Positions 45,751-58,757 of a stretch of 64,000 nucleotides of DNA are shown piece after piece (position 1 is the stretch's first letter; every line of letters starts with the position of its first letter). This DNA is from Epiperipatus broadwayi (taxonomy: Eukaryota; Onychophora; Udeonychophora; Euonychophora; Peripatidae). The notes below the pieces were generated by a model. The model did not search any database. It saw nothing but the letters and a program-made list of their open reading frames with translations, and was not told the DNA's origin. A program made the translations under genes and the position numbers. The DNA lies in assembly GCA_028023455.1 (NCBI GenBank), contig JAQFVV010000020.1, positions 9,969,092-10,033,091 on the forward strand, read 5' to 3'.

Positions 45751-46504
45751 TTCTTATTCATTTCTTTAGCTAGCCATAAAATATATAGGTTAGTGTAAAT
45801 TGGCTTTACTTCTTTTTTAGTATTTAAAATTTCTTGATAGTTTTCATTTCTTGAGAAAAGAAAAAAATATCTCATACTTCTTGAGAATTCTTATATAATG
45901 TATAAATAACATCTGTCCACTAAAATTAAGTTTAAGAATTTGCATAGCAATGAAATGTAACTCTTTAATATGGAATTCATATATTTGATTTAAAATTTTA
46001 ACATAAAATAAAATATGTAGATAAAATAAATGACTGCAAAACAAAATTTAAGGTATTTATTACTCAACTTTGAAATAATTTATAAAAAAACAGTGCAAAC
46101 AATGAGTATTGGACAATCAATTTTTCTTCTTCATAATAAAATCATTAGCAATAGAAAAATGACTTTCATTTTGTGTAGATTTAGGCTTTACTTTGGCCAA
46201 ATTTCTTATCTTATACCAGTTGTTTGAAATATATAAAACTCCTGTTTAATCATCTGATATTTATTACTAATACAATGTTTCACTTCCTTCACACTTTCTG
46301 TTATAGATATATTTTCATTGACTCAAACTTCATTAACAACTTCTTCAGCCTATCAAATTGTTGACAAAACAACATTTTTTCAGCTATTTTGTAAATTTTA
46401 TTGCTCAAGATCAATCTAAAAATTGTATTTTTTTTACTTTACAAGTAGATATTTTGTAAAAATTTATAAAAAGATATGATGCTATTATTTCTTCTTTTAT
46501 TTAT
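45751..46504. other. AT-rich sequence, possibly hAT 3' remnant
   Basis: No clear gene. The minus strand could continue the hAT transposase beyond the palindromic insertion at 46518-47231, but no convincing motif is readable. Confidence 0.35.
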
Positions 46505-47244
46505 TTAATTCTTGATTAATATTTATCGAGGCTGTAACCTCGAAAATATGCGTGTAAAATGCAATAGTAGGCATCTCTACAGGTGTTTAACCACAAGCTT
46601 ACACTATGGAAGAGGGGAACCTTTCTTTGAACCCTTCTTTACTTCAACCTACTTTCTATTTAAATAGGTGAAGCTGAAGCAGTTAGATCTGCGAGCATGA
46701 AGCTATTCAATACTTCACTGATTAAGTCCACATTTCTTATTACACATTAATAGTCGCGAAATATTTCGATTTACAATGTTTCAATGGAAAGATTTTATAG
46801 TTAGAAATCTATTACAGTAATTTAAAGTTGTAATTATAAATTTATTAAACACACATTGATTACAGAAGTAATATTTACCGAGGCTGTAACCTTGAAAATA
46901 TGCGTGTAAAATGCGATAATAGGGACCTCTTTCCATTGACTCATTGTAAATTGAAAGATTTTGCGAGTATTAATGTGTAATAAGAAATGCGGACTTAATC
47001 AGTGAAGTATTGAATAGCTTCATGCTTGCAGATCTAACAGCTTCAGCTTCACCTATTTAAATAGAAAGTAGGTTGAAGTAAAGAAGGGTTCCCCTCTTTT
47101 CTTCCATAGCGTAAGCTTGTGGTTAAACACCTGTAGAGGTCCCTATTATTGCATTTTACACGTATATTCTCAAGGTTACAGACTTGGTAAATATTACTTA
47201 AGTAATCAATGTGCTTCTAATAAATTTATAATTAATTCTTGATT
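46505..47244. mobile_element. palindromic insertion (714 bp) with 13-bp target duplication
   Basis: The insert 46518-47231 lies between exact 13-bp repeats TTAATTCTTGATT (46505-46517, 47232-47244). Inside, about 46525-46795 is an inverted copy of about 46930-47205. A terminal block starting GTAATATTTACCGAGGCTG occurs at about 46525 and 46870 and inverted near 47145-47210. The right-hand unit (about 46825-47243) has inverted ends of about 100 bp. It is non-coding and interrupts the 3' part of a hAT transposase relic. Confidence 0.75.
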
Positions 47245-47389
47245 GTAATGAAAAGTTCCTTGCCTAGTTCATTGTTAACATTTTCTAATTTGGAATGTAG
47301 AATCAACACTCATTGGTGATTAATATTTCAGTTATCAATTCATCTACACAGTAGCCATAATCACTAAAGTTACTACCATAATCATATGT

Positions 47390-48250
47390 AATCATAAAAA
47401 GTATTTGATTATAACCTCCATGGTATTTCACTATATTTTAGAATCCAAAAATAGTGACAGTTCCTTTTGTTCATATTCTTGTATATATTTTGCAAAATGC
47501 TACTTTTGACAGAAGAATTTTTGAATATTTTTACAGTTTCGCACATATCTATAATTGTATCTTCTATATCCTTTTTGCTTTAGCAGCTCTCTCTTTTCCA
47601 ATGCTTTAAATTCAAAATCAGATTTATATTCTGAAAAACATTCTTATATCTTCTTTGAATTCATCACTTTCTTCTTCTCAATGTAAAAATTAATGCACAG
47701 GAAACAATCTTCCAAATTTCTGTATAATGGCAGTGCTATCAGTTGCTACAAATACATCTTTTTCAAGGGAAATACCAAAACCATCTTCTTTTTTGGTTGA
47801 ATAATTACCATTAATCAAACCCAATCCAAGACTGAATGAATCTTTCAAACTTCTATGTAGTTATTCTTGTATCTTATTCCTAGTACTAGTCCACTCATCA
47901 AAAGATATATTACACTTTTTTTCATCCTTTAGTTTCCTTATGTCTGAACAAACTCCTTTTTTTGCAGATCGAATCCCCTTGCAGGCATGCTCAGTCTTAT
48001 TACATTTACTTTTCTTATTTTATTAAATGAGAATCCATCAACTGCTTCCAATTTAGATATTAATTCTGTAATAGTTGGATGTTTCATAAACCTTAAATTG
48101 GTGAATCAATACTAGTAGGAATTTCAAATCATCATTCTGACTTATTGAGAATAGGAACTATTTGGCTTAATATTTGATCTCATCTGCTTATAGCCAAGTA
48201 TATGTTTGAAGTGCCTACAAAAACAATTGTTTACTGAACCTTTATACGAT
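47390..48250 (-). pseudogene. hAT-family transposase relic
   Basis: Minus-strand frames, broken by stops, read in order CRHFKHILGYKQMRSN (possible BED-finger end, about 48190), MKHPTITELISKLEAVDGFS (about 48090), MPARGFDL (about 47990), CNISFDEWTSTRN (about 47915), LGLGLINGNYS (about 47830), FGISLEKDVFVATDSTAIIQ with KFGRL (about 47775-47715) and EYEQKELSLFLDSK then WNTME (about 47490-47430). This is the block order of hAT transposases, with the catalytic Asp of the T/S-D-G-A-type block kept as ATDSTA. Stops and frameshifts show it is dead. Confidence 0.8.
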
Positions 48251-48720
48251 AATTTATTATTGGAAAAATTACAATTTGTCATATCCTTTTTATTAATATT
48301 ATTATTTTTAAAATTTAACTAGCACTTTTTATAAAACTTTCTCATTTTTATGGATTAAAACCATAAACAAAATTAATTGTATTTAAATATTCAAAAAAGC
48401 ATTACAGAGAAAAAGCAAAACAATTTTTTATCTTTTTATTTTCATGATATGCCAAAAAGTAAAACAAAAGATTGGGTCAATTAAATATAAAAAATATATA
48501 CATTACAAATTGTAACATACCTGACAAACAAAATCCTGAAAAGTTTTAATTGCACAATAATTCATTAAATAAAACTTTATTTACACAATAAACCTGTAAA
48601 GCTCTGTAAAAAATTTTTAAAAAAATTACATGCTTAAAAACACATGCTATGAATTGAATGCTTAAATATGTAAACTATATTGTTTCCGAATTAATGCTAG
48701 AAAACAAAATCACTTATAAG
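48251..48720. other. AT-rich sequence with a polyadenylation-like signal
   Basis: On the minus strand AATAAA occurs near 48580, about 140 bases after the stop codon of the exon candidate at 48811-48721. Nothing else is recognised. Confidence 0.35.
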
Positions 48721-48811
48721 TTAGTTGTGATTGCTATTGCAATCTTGGGTGGTTTCTTCTTTCTCTCCATCTTGTTCAATATAAGAAACTACATGGTTGG
48801 CATAAAGATGC
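48721..48811 (-). CDS. candidate terminal coding exon, unrecognised
   Basis: On the minus strand a pyrimidine-rich acceptor ending ATCTAG precedes 91 bases encoding, after one base of a split codon, HLYANHVVSYIEQDGEKEET followed by TQDCNSNHN and a TAA stop. Composition is clearly less AT-rich than its surroundings, and an AATAAA follows about 140 bases downstream. I recognise no family and cannot find its upstream exons. It lies on the same strand as the Rab exons and would sit within that gene's intron if the candidate first exon at 62605-62685 is right. It could also be a relic of a mobile element. Confidence 0.35.
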
Positions 48812-51330
48812 CTAGATAAAAAAAATTATGATGGAAGAAATTCATTAGAAAAGCCAACAGATATAGCTTTAAAATTATCTATGAATTTTTATTCTAATAA
48901 AATTTCAGAAATAATGAATCAGTTTTCAATAAATATTACTTTTAAATGTTACATAAAAATATGTTATGGTTTAAGAAGTTACAAATTAAAGTTACAAACA
49001 TGAACTATCTTAAGAGAACAACTAGATTACAAAACCCTTGAAGAAGAATATTTCCAAGCTGCCAGATTAGTAATCAATGGAAAAAAAAGTTGATTAAACT
49101 TTTAACTTATACTACTTTAAATGCTGAATTAGAAAAAATTCTCATTAACTTTTGGACAGATATTAGCAGAGAATATCAATAGTTTTTGGGACAAAATGCT
49201 TAAGTTTTTATAACTTTTTCTTTCTTATTGCATTGCCAAATCCATAGAATATCAATATCATCTATGTTCTTTATTACTTGTTACAATGCTTTTGTAAAAA
49301 GTAATAAAGAACATAGATGATATTAATATTATATGCTTAAGCTTTTATTACTATTAACAAATATGGAGAGGTATTCTCACATCTCTATAAAAAATGAAAT
49401 CCATAATTAACTGTAGCAGTTTAGGATTAAAAACTTTATTTTACACCATTTGATTTATGTCCTTCATAATTAATTCAAGGAATATCCTAAATATAAGTTC
49501 TGTGTAAAATATTTATTGCCTTATAGAAATTATTTCAAAATATATTGATAAATTAAAATAACAAATGTAATGTATTAATTAATGTATGTAGTTAATTTAT
49601 ATATATGTAATACGATATGTATTTCACTTGAATTCATTATATCTTTTGTTTTGAATGTATATGTGCATTATCTGTTTGTCTAGTTATACCATTGCTTTTT
49701 AATAACCAATCACAATCTAAAATTTTGAATTAGCTAAATCTATGCTGTTATAAACACTTTGCTAATATAAAGGATACAATTTGTGGACTACCAAGAGATA
49801 TCCAAGTAAAAAAAGAGTGTCTTTTGGCTTAAAAACTTATCTTTAAAAAAAGTTTAAAAAGCTATCTTTAACCAAAAAACTATATGTATATTTTCATCAG
49901 TTGTGGCCTCTCATAAGTGGAGCCAGTCTAATTCCAGAAAAAGAAAAACATAGATGAAATGGCAAAGGATAAAAAAGTTAAAGATGAGTTTTGCTGGAAA
50001 CAATCCGTTACTTAAAAACATGCCAATATATATCATATCCTTGCTATCAGTTAACTTCTTTCCCAATGATTTTTTTATTTTTTTACATTGATATAAAAAC
50101 GTAATGGAAACTCCTTAAAATCACTCATATTTAAAAAATATTGAATATGAATAACACAAAAAAATAAATTTTATTTTAAAAAAAAAGAGAAAATTAAATC
50201 ACTGTAAATGCCTTTAAAAATTAATTTAATAGCAAAAATAGTATTTCTAAGCTATTTTAATTAACTTCGGTGAGTTTTTTTTTAGTTTTACTTGTTAAAA
50301 GCATACCTATATTTTAACTTTAAAAAAAAAAAAAAAATTCTAAAGAAATGTTTCGTTTAATTGAAAGAGTAATTTAGTTGCTATAGGTGAAAAACAGTTT
50401 TTACACATATAAAAAAAAATTGTTAAAAATATAAAAGTTGCAAATGAATCACCTAAGGTAAACATTGATCAATTTTTTTCAGTTAATTATCTATCTACCA
50501 CAAATTTATCAAGCCACACCGGAAACAATCTAAATTAAAATTCAGCATAAAATATAAATCTGTTTAGTAACAAGTTAATTCATAAAAAAATATCTATATC
50601 TATAAAATGAAAAGCAAAAATGCGAAAAGACTATTAAAAACAATAATTAAAAATGGAAAGAAATAATAAAACAGGTAATATTTGAAATGATTAATTACTT
50701 ATAATAATTGAACATTTATTGTTCGGGAGGTCATGTGATATGCGAGTACAAAAAGTTTCGTCCAAAAATTTACAGTTCTAAAGTCCATTCCGTCTCTAAA
50801 TGACTTGAAAACTGAAAATGGCGTGATTTCTATAAATTTATAAAAAGCATGTTATAAACAGTGAGGATTGCCAATTCCTCTACAAGCTTTATGATAAATA
50901 CTTAGCCAGAGCCAGCACTTAAAATATCTCTGTCAGGAACCCCTTCCCAAACCCGTGACCATGGTTTTTGTTTTTTGGCACTCCTCAGAGAGGTGTCAGG
51001 GTAGGTTCAGACACTAGATCCAAAAATACCAACCCAAGTCATGATTAGCTACTTCAAAACAAAACAAAAAAAGACATTTAAAACGGTTACAATTATCTTC
51101 AACTGATTTAAGATAATTATATATAACAATAAATTGCAAAGACTTCAAAAATCGAAAAATGTACCTGATGGGTATATTAAGTTGCACAAGTTTATATAAA
51201 CTAGCAGTAATGTAAAGATAGTGGATCAAATTGCAATGGCCACAATCTGCAGTTTGAATCCAGTCAGTCATCCAGTATTGTTTTATCCTCTAATTAAAAA
51301 AGAACTAAACATGAAAAATCAATCAAATCT
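48812..51330. other. AT-rich sequence with no recognised gene
   Basis: The stretch 50730-50830 has more CpG than its surroundings and 50930-51010 is GC-richer. Neither gave a recognisable frame. Otherwise simple AT-rich sequence. Confidence 0.45.
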
Positions 51331-51851
51331 AGAGTGTCCATATATATGATTTTATATCTCTTGCCCCAGTGCACCACATATTTTTTCAGCTCAGTTAATT
51401 GTTCTGGTTTTCTTAACCACTCATTTTTATTTTTACTTATATTTAATTTTTATTTTTTATAAATTCATATTTATTCTTTTAATACATTGTAATTAATTTT
51501 TTGATTGGTTAATCAGTAATTTTCCCAAAATGGAAATGGCTCCCCATTATTTTGGTACATTAGAAATATGTGATTTCAATTCGTGATTTTGTTTTAATAG
51601 AGGATATATGTATACAAACAATTGTCTTATGCTTTTGTTTTTATTATGAAGTAACTACAATTGTTTAGTAATGCAAATAAGATTATAAGTTTTGGGATTT
51701 TTTTTACTTTGTACTGAATAGTTAGTAATGTATATGTGATTATAAGTTGTGATTTTTTTAAATTTTATACTGAAATATACAATAATCTACAATAAATTTT
51801 GTTTTTATTGTCTTGTATCCTGGTTATGCACTGTGGAAACATGGACACCCT
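51331..51851. mobile_element. MITE-like repeat with short inverted ends
   Basis: The ends AGAGTGTCCAT (51331) and, inverted, AGGGTGTCCAT (ending 51851) match at 10 of 11 positions, and a CAGTGCA block follows inside each end. The interior is AT-rich and non-coding. No target duplication is visible, so superfamily and exact limits are uncertain. Confidence 0.45.
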
Positions 51852-52680
51852 ATTTAAACCCTTAACACTTTGCAATTGGAAATCCTAGTGATTCTTAGTC
51901 TCTTACGAAAGACTATTGAAGAAGCCAAAGCATTACAATGGGTTATTTATGTAAAACTATTTTACCATTTTGTCTATTATTTATCTTAAAACTATGACAG
52001 ACTTATTTAAATTCAACAAATATTGCATATCCTAAAGTAGGACAAACTTCATCGTGATTTGATATGTAATTTATAAATAAATTTATAAAAACTTACAACT
52101 AAAGAATAATATTTTAAGATTAAATATTTTTTTTCTTATTGTCAAAAATATAAAAACCAATATGTATATATGACAAATGTTATATTCTGCATATAATGAA
52201 ATCATCGTCAATGATAAATCTCAGAATCAAAAATGATATATGTTAGAATAACTTTACAATTTTATCACAAATTTTAAGAATCAGTTTTTGAAAATATACA
52301 ATTTATTAACAAAATTATCACAGTTCTAAAAAAAATATTGTTACAATAAACAAACAAAACTAATATAATATAATCTTGACTATAAATTTTATCTTCTACC
52401 AATTTTGGGAATCCATAGTTTAGCCCTCAATTGTATTAGATAGCATTATTATTTTCACAGTCAATATATTAGTATTCATATGACTAATCCTATTAATCTA
52501 CAACCTTTATCTTTATACAGTTCCACTGACTGATAAAATTTGCGATTCTAAAATAAATTGGTTTTTGAGCTATAATTAAGATTAAAATATATATGTATAG
52601 CTCATTTTTGTGGAAAATAAAATTCTGTTGAATTTAGTGGCGTATTAATAAATTAAATACTTACATTCAATTCTCATTGC
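51852..52680. other. AT-rich sequence with no recognised gene
   Basis: Nothing supported recognised. Confidence 0.5.
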
Positions 52681-53004
52681 TAGTTGAGTCATTAAAACAG
52701 GCAAAACTTTCCATAAAATATTGCCACTTAGTGCAAGCCAGAGTAATCAATGGATGCCAGAAAGCTTGTGCATAAAATCCCCATCTAGTGCCTACCCATC
52801 CAATATCCCCAGACTAGTTTCTGGTTTGTGGTTTTCATCAGTAAGTAGGTACTAAATGGGGATTTTATGCACAAACCTTCTGACATCTATTGATTACTTT
52901 GACTTGCACTAAGTGGCAATACTGTATGGAGAGTTTTGCCTGTTTTAATAACATTTATAAGCAAGCATAAGAAATGGTGATCATCTGATGTTTAGTTGAA
53001 TCAT
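52681..53004. mobile_element. hammerhead element family A, copy F, with 12-bp target duplication
   Basis: The element (52693-52992) lies between TAGTTGAGTCAT (52681-52692) and TAGTTGAATCAT (52993-53004), 12 bp with one mismatch. The left end is the short terminus (TAAAACAGGCAAAACT). The right end is the long terminus (GTGATCATCTGATGTTT). The halves are near-complete inverted copies. The minus-sense ribozyme core is kept (CUGAUGA 52821-52815, GAAA, GUC), but stem II has decayed to AAAC against ACCA. Confidence 0.82.
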
Positions 53005-55059
53005 ACTGCAAAGCAAATTCATCTTTAGTAAGGTGGCAAACAACAATCCAGTGTGTAAATGAATATATAAGTGGTGTTTGCACTACAATCCCTTTGTGAT
53101 GTCTCATGGATTTTTCATATAAATAAATTAAGCATCATAAATATTTATAATATTACAATTATCTGTATTTCAAATTAAAATATTATACATTGTTGGTTGA
53201 GAGGAGTTTTAAAAAAATATAACTAGCAGTTCAAATGTTTTGATTGTCAATAAAATTAGTAGAGTGGATGGCGATTCAAGTATAAATCAAGGTACTGGCA
53301 TTGTATGAGAAGAGAATGAATGGGGGAAAAAGTGTTATTGGTAATAAAATAATAAATATGAATTGAATTATTTATTATTCAGATTCACAATTAGGGAAAT
53401 TATGAGGCCCCATATGATGCAATAAGATATCAAATAATTCATTACTCCTAGCAGGTGTAAAATCATTTTGAAATGAACAATTCAAAATATAAAATAAAGA
53501 TGTCAATTTTTTTAATAACTCAAATTTCTCAACAAAATTAAACATTTTATTCAAAAATGGTGCTGGATAATAAAAGATAAACTATAATTTCCTACAAAGT
53601 AAGCTACCATATAGTATACATAGATGAAGTGCATATAATTTCTAAAACTCTTATAAAATCAAGCATCAGATAAGTTATCCAATCAATAAATTGATAAAAA
53701 AACTAAAATCACATAATACTTTCATGAAGAAGTCAAGATATAGCTGATGATATTAAACAGGAATTCATTTTAAGACTTTGGTCATATGATAAGTATTATT
53801 TACATTTATGTAGACAATGGGCATTCAATTCTACAATTTTATGAGTTTTTATTCATTATTACTATGATTGTTTTACTAGAAAAGATAGGTTGTTCCACGA
53901 TAATTTGTAAATGAAAAGAACAAAAGAAATAATAATATTTAAATTTTATTGAGAATGTTATGAAGACTGATGAAATAAATTGAAAAAATGTGATTATATT
54001 TATCAATGGTAAATTCAATGATATGACCTTGGCAGATAGGGAGAGGAGGCTAACAAATTTGAAAAGTTTCTACATTATAAGAATAATGAGTATGTTCTTC
54101 ATAAACATGCACCGATTGCTTGAAATATCCCTTTATTTTAAAATGCGTTTTTGATGAAGGTATGAAAATTATTAAATTTGTGAAAAGATGTCCAGGTCAA
54201 AATAAGATTATTCAAAATTGTGTGAAAATATAGGCAGACTACGTATCAAAATTAGATACCTCTCATAGGACATATTTCTTATGAAATAGTTTGATTTATA
54301 AAAAAAATCTTATAATGATAAATTTTGCATATCACTTTAAAACAAGTTTATTAATGAGTCACACTGCATATCTGTCAAATATATTCACAAAAATAAATAA
54401 AGGTTTCTCTCCACAAAGAACAAAACACGTAAATATTTTCACAACAAAGTATAAATTTCAATCATTATTTGAAAAGTTATACTACTTGACTATGACTATC
54501 AAAAAATAATATTATTAATACATTTTTATATGAATTGAACTGTGACAATGATAATAAGTGAAGTATTCAACTAATATGTATCTTTTCCAAAAGCAAGACA
54601 ATAACTATTAAGTTTTCATTTATTTCACTTTGTAACAAAAATCAGATGAAGAAACAATTTCAGAACATAACAATCTCATTCAACTGATATCAAACACTCA
54701 AATAAAAGTTAAATTTCATTATTCAATTAGCCAATTTTGCAACAGAAATAAAATATAGAAGTTGGATGCCACTTGTAATATTATAAAGAATTATGATAAT
54801 CCTTCATATTAATCCAATTAATATTGCTTTTCCATCATTAATTTGTTTTTCTTTTAAATAGTTTTAAATAAATAATTGTTGATTTGTTGTTTGATTTACA
54901 GTAATTTAAAATTATCAGAGTTTCATGGTAGCAATAGATATGTATTTGTAAACTACAATAGATTGCTACTTGAGGTGATTATGAACCAGGTATTTCAAAG
55001 AAAATTCTATGCTTACTGTGACTATAAAAATTTCCTAGATGTAATGCTTGGACAAGCTG
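53005..55059. other. AT-rich sequence with no recognised gene
   Basis: A 72-codon plus-strand frame at 54291-54509 is AT-driven and unrecognised. Nothing else is supported. Confidence 0.45.
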
Positions 55060-55553
55060 TTAGAACAGTAGCAATTATTCCCATATAATAATGCCACCTA
55101 CAGCAAGCTATAGTAATCAATAGATGCTAGAAGGTTTTTCATTTAATTCTATTTAGGGCCTATTTATCCAATATCTCCTGACTACTTTCTAGCTTATGGC
55201 TTTCATCAGTGAGGAGTCTTGGATCTGAGAGCAATACACCTAAATCTTTGAATCTAATGTACCCTTCCAGAAATCATTTTTTACCATTTTAGTCAACTGT
55301 AAAACTATGATCCTAAATTAAAAACCATGCAATAATGTTTTCAACCAATCTAATTTTCATTCAGATCCAAGCCATAAACTAATCTATGAATATTGGATGA
55401 GTAGGCACTAGATAGGATTAAATACACAACTTTCTAGTATCTATTGACTAGTTTAACTTGCACTAGATGGTGTTATTGTGTGGAAAAACTTGTTACCGTT
55501 TTAACAATTTGTGTAAGGATAAAAAAGGTGATCATGTGATGTTTCAATGGTTT
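55060..55553. mobile_element. hammerhead element family A, copy G (old)
   Basis: It runs from a decayed short terminus (TTAGAACAGTAGCAATTATT) to the long terminus GTGATCATGTGATGTTTCAA. The halves are inverted copies with a middle segment. The minus-sense core near 55180-55215 keeps CUGAUGA (55209-55203), GAAA and GUC, with stem II AAGC/GCUA around CAUAA. The other half's motif has decayed. No target duplication is recognisable, consistent with age. Confidence 0.7.
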
Positions 55554-55734
55554 AATAGTAATCCTAGCCAAAAGATATTAGTGCTATGGTTATTAAAAAA
55601 AATCAAAGATACCAAAAGATATATATAATGAACTGGATACAGATTTATACGGTTGAAATTATTGATTTTTAATTCAGGCACATAGCTTTATAGTTAACTA
55701 AAAAAGTAAAAGCTGGGTACTTGAAGGTTGCATT

Positions 55735-55905
55735 AAATCCAAAGATCCAGGTAAATTGCTCTCAGGTCCTAACTGATATGAGCCATAAGCTAAAAACTAG
55801 TCTGGGGATATTGGATGAATAGCCACTAGATAGGATTAAAATCCAACTTTTTAGCATTTATTAATTACTATAGCTTACATTAGGTGGCACTATTGTGGAA
55901 TTGGC
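55735..55905 (+). mobile_element. hammerhead element family A, copy H (partial, decayed)
   Basis: A half-unit reading CTGATATGAGCCATAAGC, then AAAACTAGTCTGGGGATATT and on to GGTGGCACTATTGTGG. It matches the sense half of copies A and D. The core is broken (CUGAUAU, AAAA in place of GAAA). Both termini are missing. Confidence 0.65.
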
Positions 55906-58757
55906 AGAATGTACACTAAAAAAAAACAATCATTTTTCCAGTATTAAGCATCACTATCCAAAAAATAGTAATCTTTTATTAGAAAATTTTAGACCAATTG
56001 GGTTTCTTTACTCAAGTAATTTTTTTAAAAATCTCCCCATCCTAAACAAATAAACTCTATCTAATATCAGAAATTCATCATACTTCAAAGAAAAAAAAAT
56101 GCTCACAATCCATGAAGCACCATTGTTAAATGATTGTACCTTATTAACTAATAACATTGTAAGTGCATTTTTAAAAAGACTTTGAATTGTTCAATTGGTC
56201 TTCTACTGACAAACTTATAGAGATGTTATTTCAACATAAGACTGTAGTAAGCTTCCTTGTTTTCTCAAAAAAAAAAAAAGCTAGATATTCATTTTTCTAC
56301 CAATGACTGAATTGTTTTAGGCTGTTTAACCAAACAAAATTTATAAAGTTTATTTGATACTGATTTGAATCCCTAGCAGTGGAAAAGCAAATAGATGATT
56401 TAATATATCATAAGACTTTTAAGAACTTATTATTTTTTAATTTTAAAACAAAAATACATAAAGGACTCTAGTTATTTTGGAACAAAACAATAATAATACA
56501 ATTAAGAAGATGTTAGAGTAAAGAAAGTCCCAGAATGAGTTATTAATCATAATAATTATAAGACTCAAATAATAAATTCCTTAAGATCACCAAAAATTAG
56601 AATTACAGACAAAGCGATATAAACTCTTATTTACTATAAAATGGAGTCTACATTAGAATATAATTAAAACATAAATGCAAATATCAAGGTAAAAATATAT
56701 TTAAAAAATAATTTCAATACTTAAAGTATTAAATTAACATAATTTGATCAACAAAATCTGGAATAGTAAGAAAAAGAATTTGATCTACGAGTCCCAAATT
56801 TCTTGCATACATTATATTTTAATTTATGTCTTAATAATGTATAATAGAATTTACACATTCATTATTATTACTGAAAAATTAATAAATATACTTATTTTCT
56901 GCTTTTCAATCTTCTTATATGGCCTTTATCATTTTTGGAAAAAAAGAAAATGATGAAGAAATAAAAGATAAGAAGATATTTAAAAAAATGAAGAAAAATT
57001 GACACAGATGATATTAAAATTATTTCTGAATTATAATGATGATTGCTAAAATGGAATTTAAAGTTAATAAAAAATATATTTTCACTAAAAAGATGAAAAT
57101 TTTTTTTTAACATAGGTAAATAAAAAATAGAGTGGAATCTCTTAAAACAGCATTAATGGCCATAGAAAGTGGAGAAGCATGGAAACATATTCTTTTCTTT
57201 AAAAATATCAAAATTTTAATGTTCAATTCAAAATCTAAATAAAATCACTTCTAAAATATCTTGAAAAAATAAACTGAAACACATAAATAAATACTAAGAA
57301 AACTTAAGAAATTCTAAACAACCACAAGTATAAAACAAAAACAATGGCAGAAAGAATAAAAAAACTATAAAATAAGAAAACTTAAAACAATTTCTATGAT
57401 CATTATTATCATTAAACCATTAACAACATCCATGTGTATATAATGCTTTCTTTATCAACACTTTTTTAAATCAGCTCAATACAATTCTTTAACATCATTA
57501 TATTTATGCCTTATATGATGTCAACAATTCGATTTTTTTATTCTTCATACATCATTCATTAACCATATATATCTTTACCAATGAAAACCAATAATCATAA
57601 AGAACCACAATACCATCTGGTATTCATGCTTATATAAATATCTACCAATTTGTTAATTCTATTGATGCAGATATAAAAAATATGACAAAAAAGTCAAGTA
57701 ATAGCTTGTTTTGGTTATCCAGATAAAAATGCTGACTAATAATGATGATGATACATAGTATTACATTGTTTCATCAATGAATAGAGTTTGGGATTCTTAT
57801 GACAATCAACAACCACCAAAGAATACAAAGTATCTGTATTCCAATTTTATAATAACCTGTGAAACTCTTTAGATGTGAAGGCAGAAGTATAATTAATTTA
57901 CTTATTTGATTTATTTAATAATATTGTTAGAGACTAAAATATAATCTTCAGAAAAAAAACCACATATTATTTTCATATATAAAACATAATCAAAAGTATT
58001 GCAGTCAACTACAGAATTAATATAAACTTCTAGTTAAGGTTTTTGCTATTCTCCAATTTAGTTGGTAATAAAATAGCTTCAATAATCATATAATTAGCAA
58101 AAAAAGGTAATATATTTATATATGATAGAGCAAAGTATATTACCATGAGAATATTACAAGCAAACAAAAAGGAGCTCTTAATATAATGGAATAGTTAAAA
58201 CAGAACTGATTCACAACTTTAAGATAATTGTTTTATAGGATTGACATCATAATACTGCAGAGTCCATTAATGTTTTTGATGCAATTCTAAAATTGAGATG
58301 CTAGAAAAAATTGTATGAGAAAGGTGACAAGCAATGATAAATTACTACTGATGATGATTGTTTTCACTTTGCCATAGTATTCTTTGATTAGTTATTTTGC
58401 CCTCCTTTGGTCAGAAACTTAACATGAGTATGCTAAGATGAATAGTTACATTAGTTCATATAATAACATAATAAATTGATAAATAAAATTTGACTGATAA
58501 TAGCAAATGGAAAAATATAATTAATTCACTTAAGTATTATGAGTTTTTTAAATAAGTGTTTAAGAGGAAAAAAAACTGAATTACTGAGAATTATGGAAAA
58601 GTTAAGAATGTGTTAAATTATATAAGAATAAAAAGTTCTGAACAAGATCTGAAAAATGATTTTGAAAATATGACATATTTAGTGAAAAATTTTAGAGGAA
58701 ATATTACATTTTTTTTATGGATAGTTAATTGTTTTATTTACCAACCATTGTTTTCAT
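55906..58757. other. AT-rich sequence with no recognised gene
   Basis: Open frames such as 57113-56892 (minus) are phenylalanine/isoleucine-rich products of AT bias. No exon, repeat or RNA gene supported. Confidence 0.5.

Noticed and set aside
46525-46560. A hammerhead in the 46.5-kb palindrome (hairpin followed by GAAA)
   Set aside because: The bases before the hairpin do not form CUGANGA, and no NUH triplet with a closing stem I is evident.
49890-49910. CUGAUGA on the minus strand near TTTCATCAG
   Set aside because: It is followed by AT-rich sequence with no stem II and no GAAA at the right place.
56892-57113. 73-codon minus-strand frame
   Set aside because: Phenylalanine/isoleucine-rich translation of AT-biased DNA with no supporting context.
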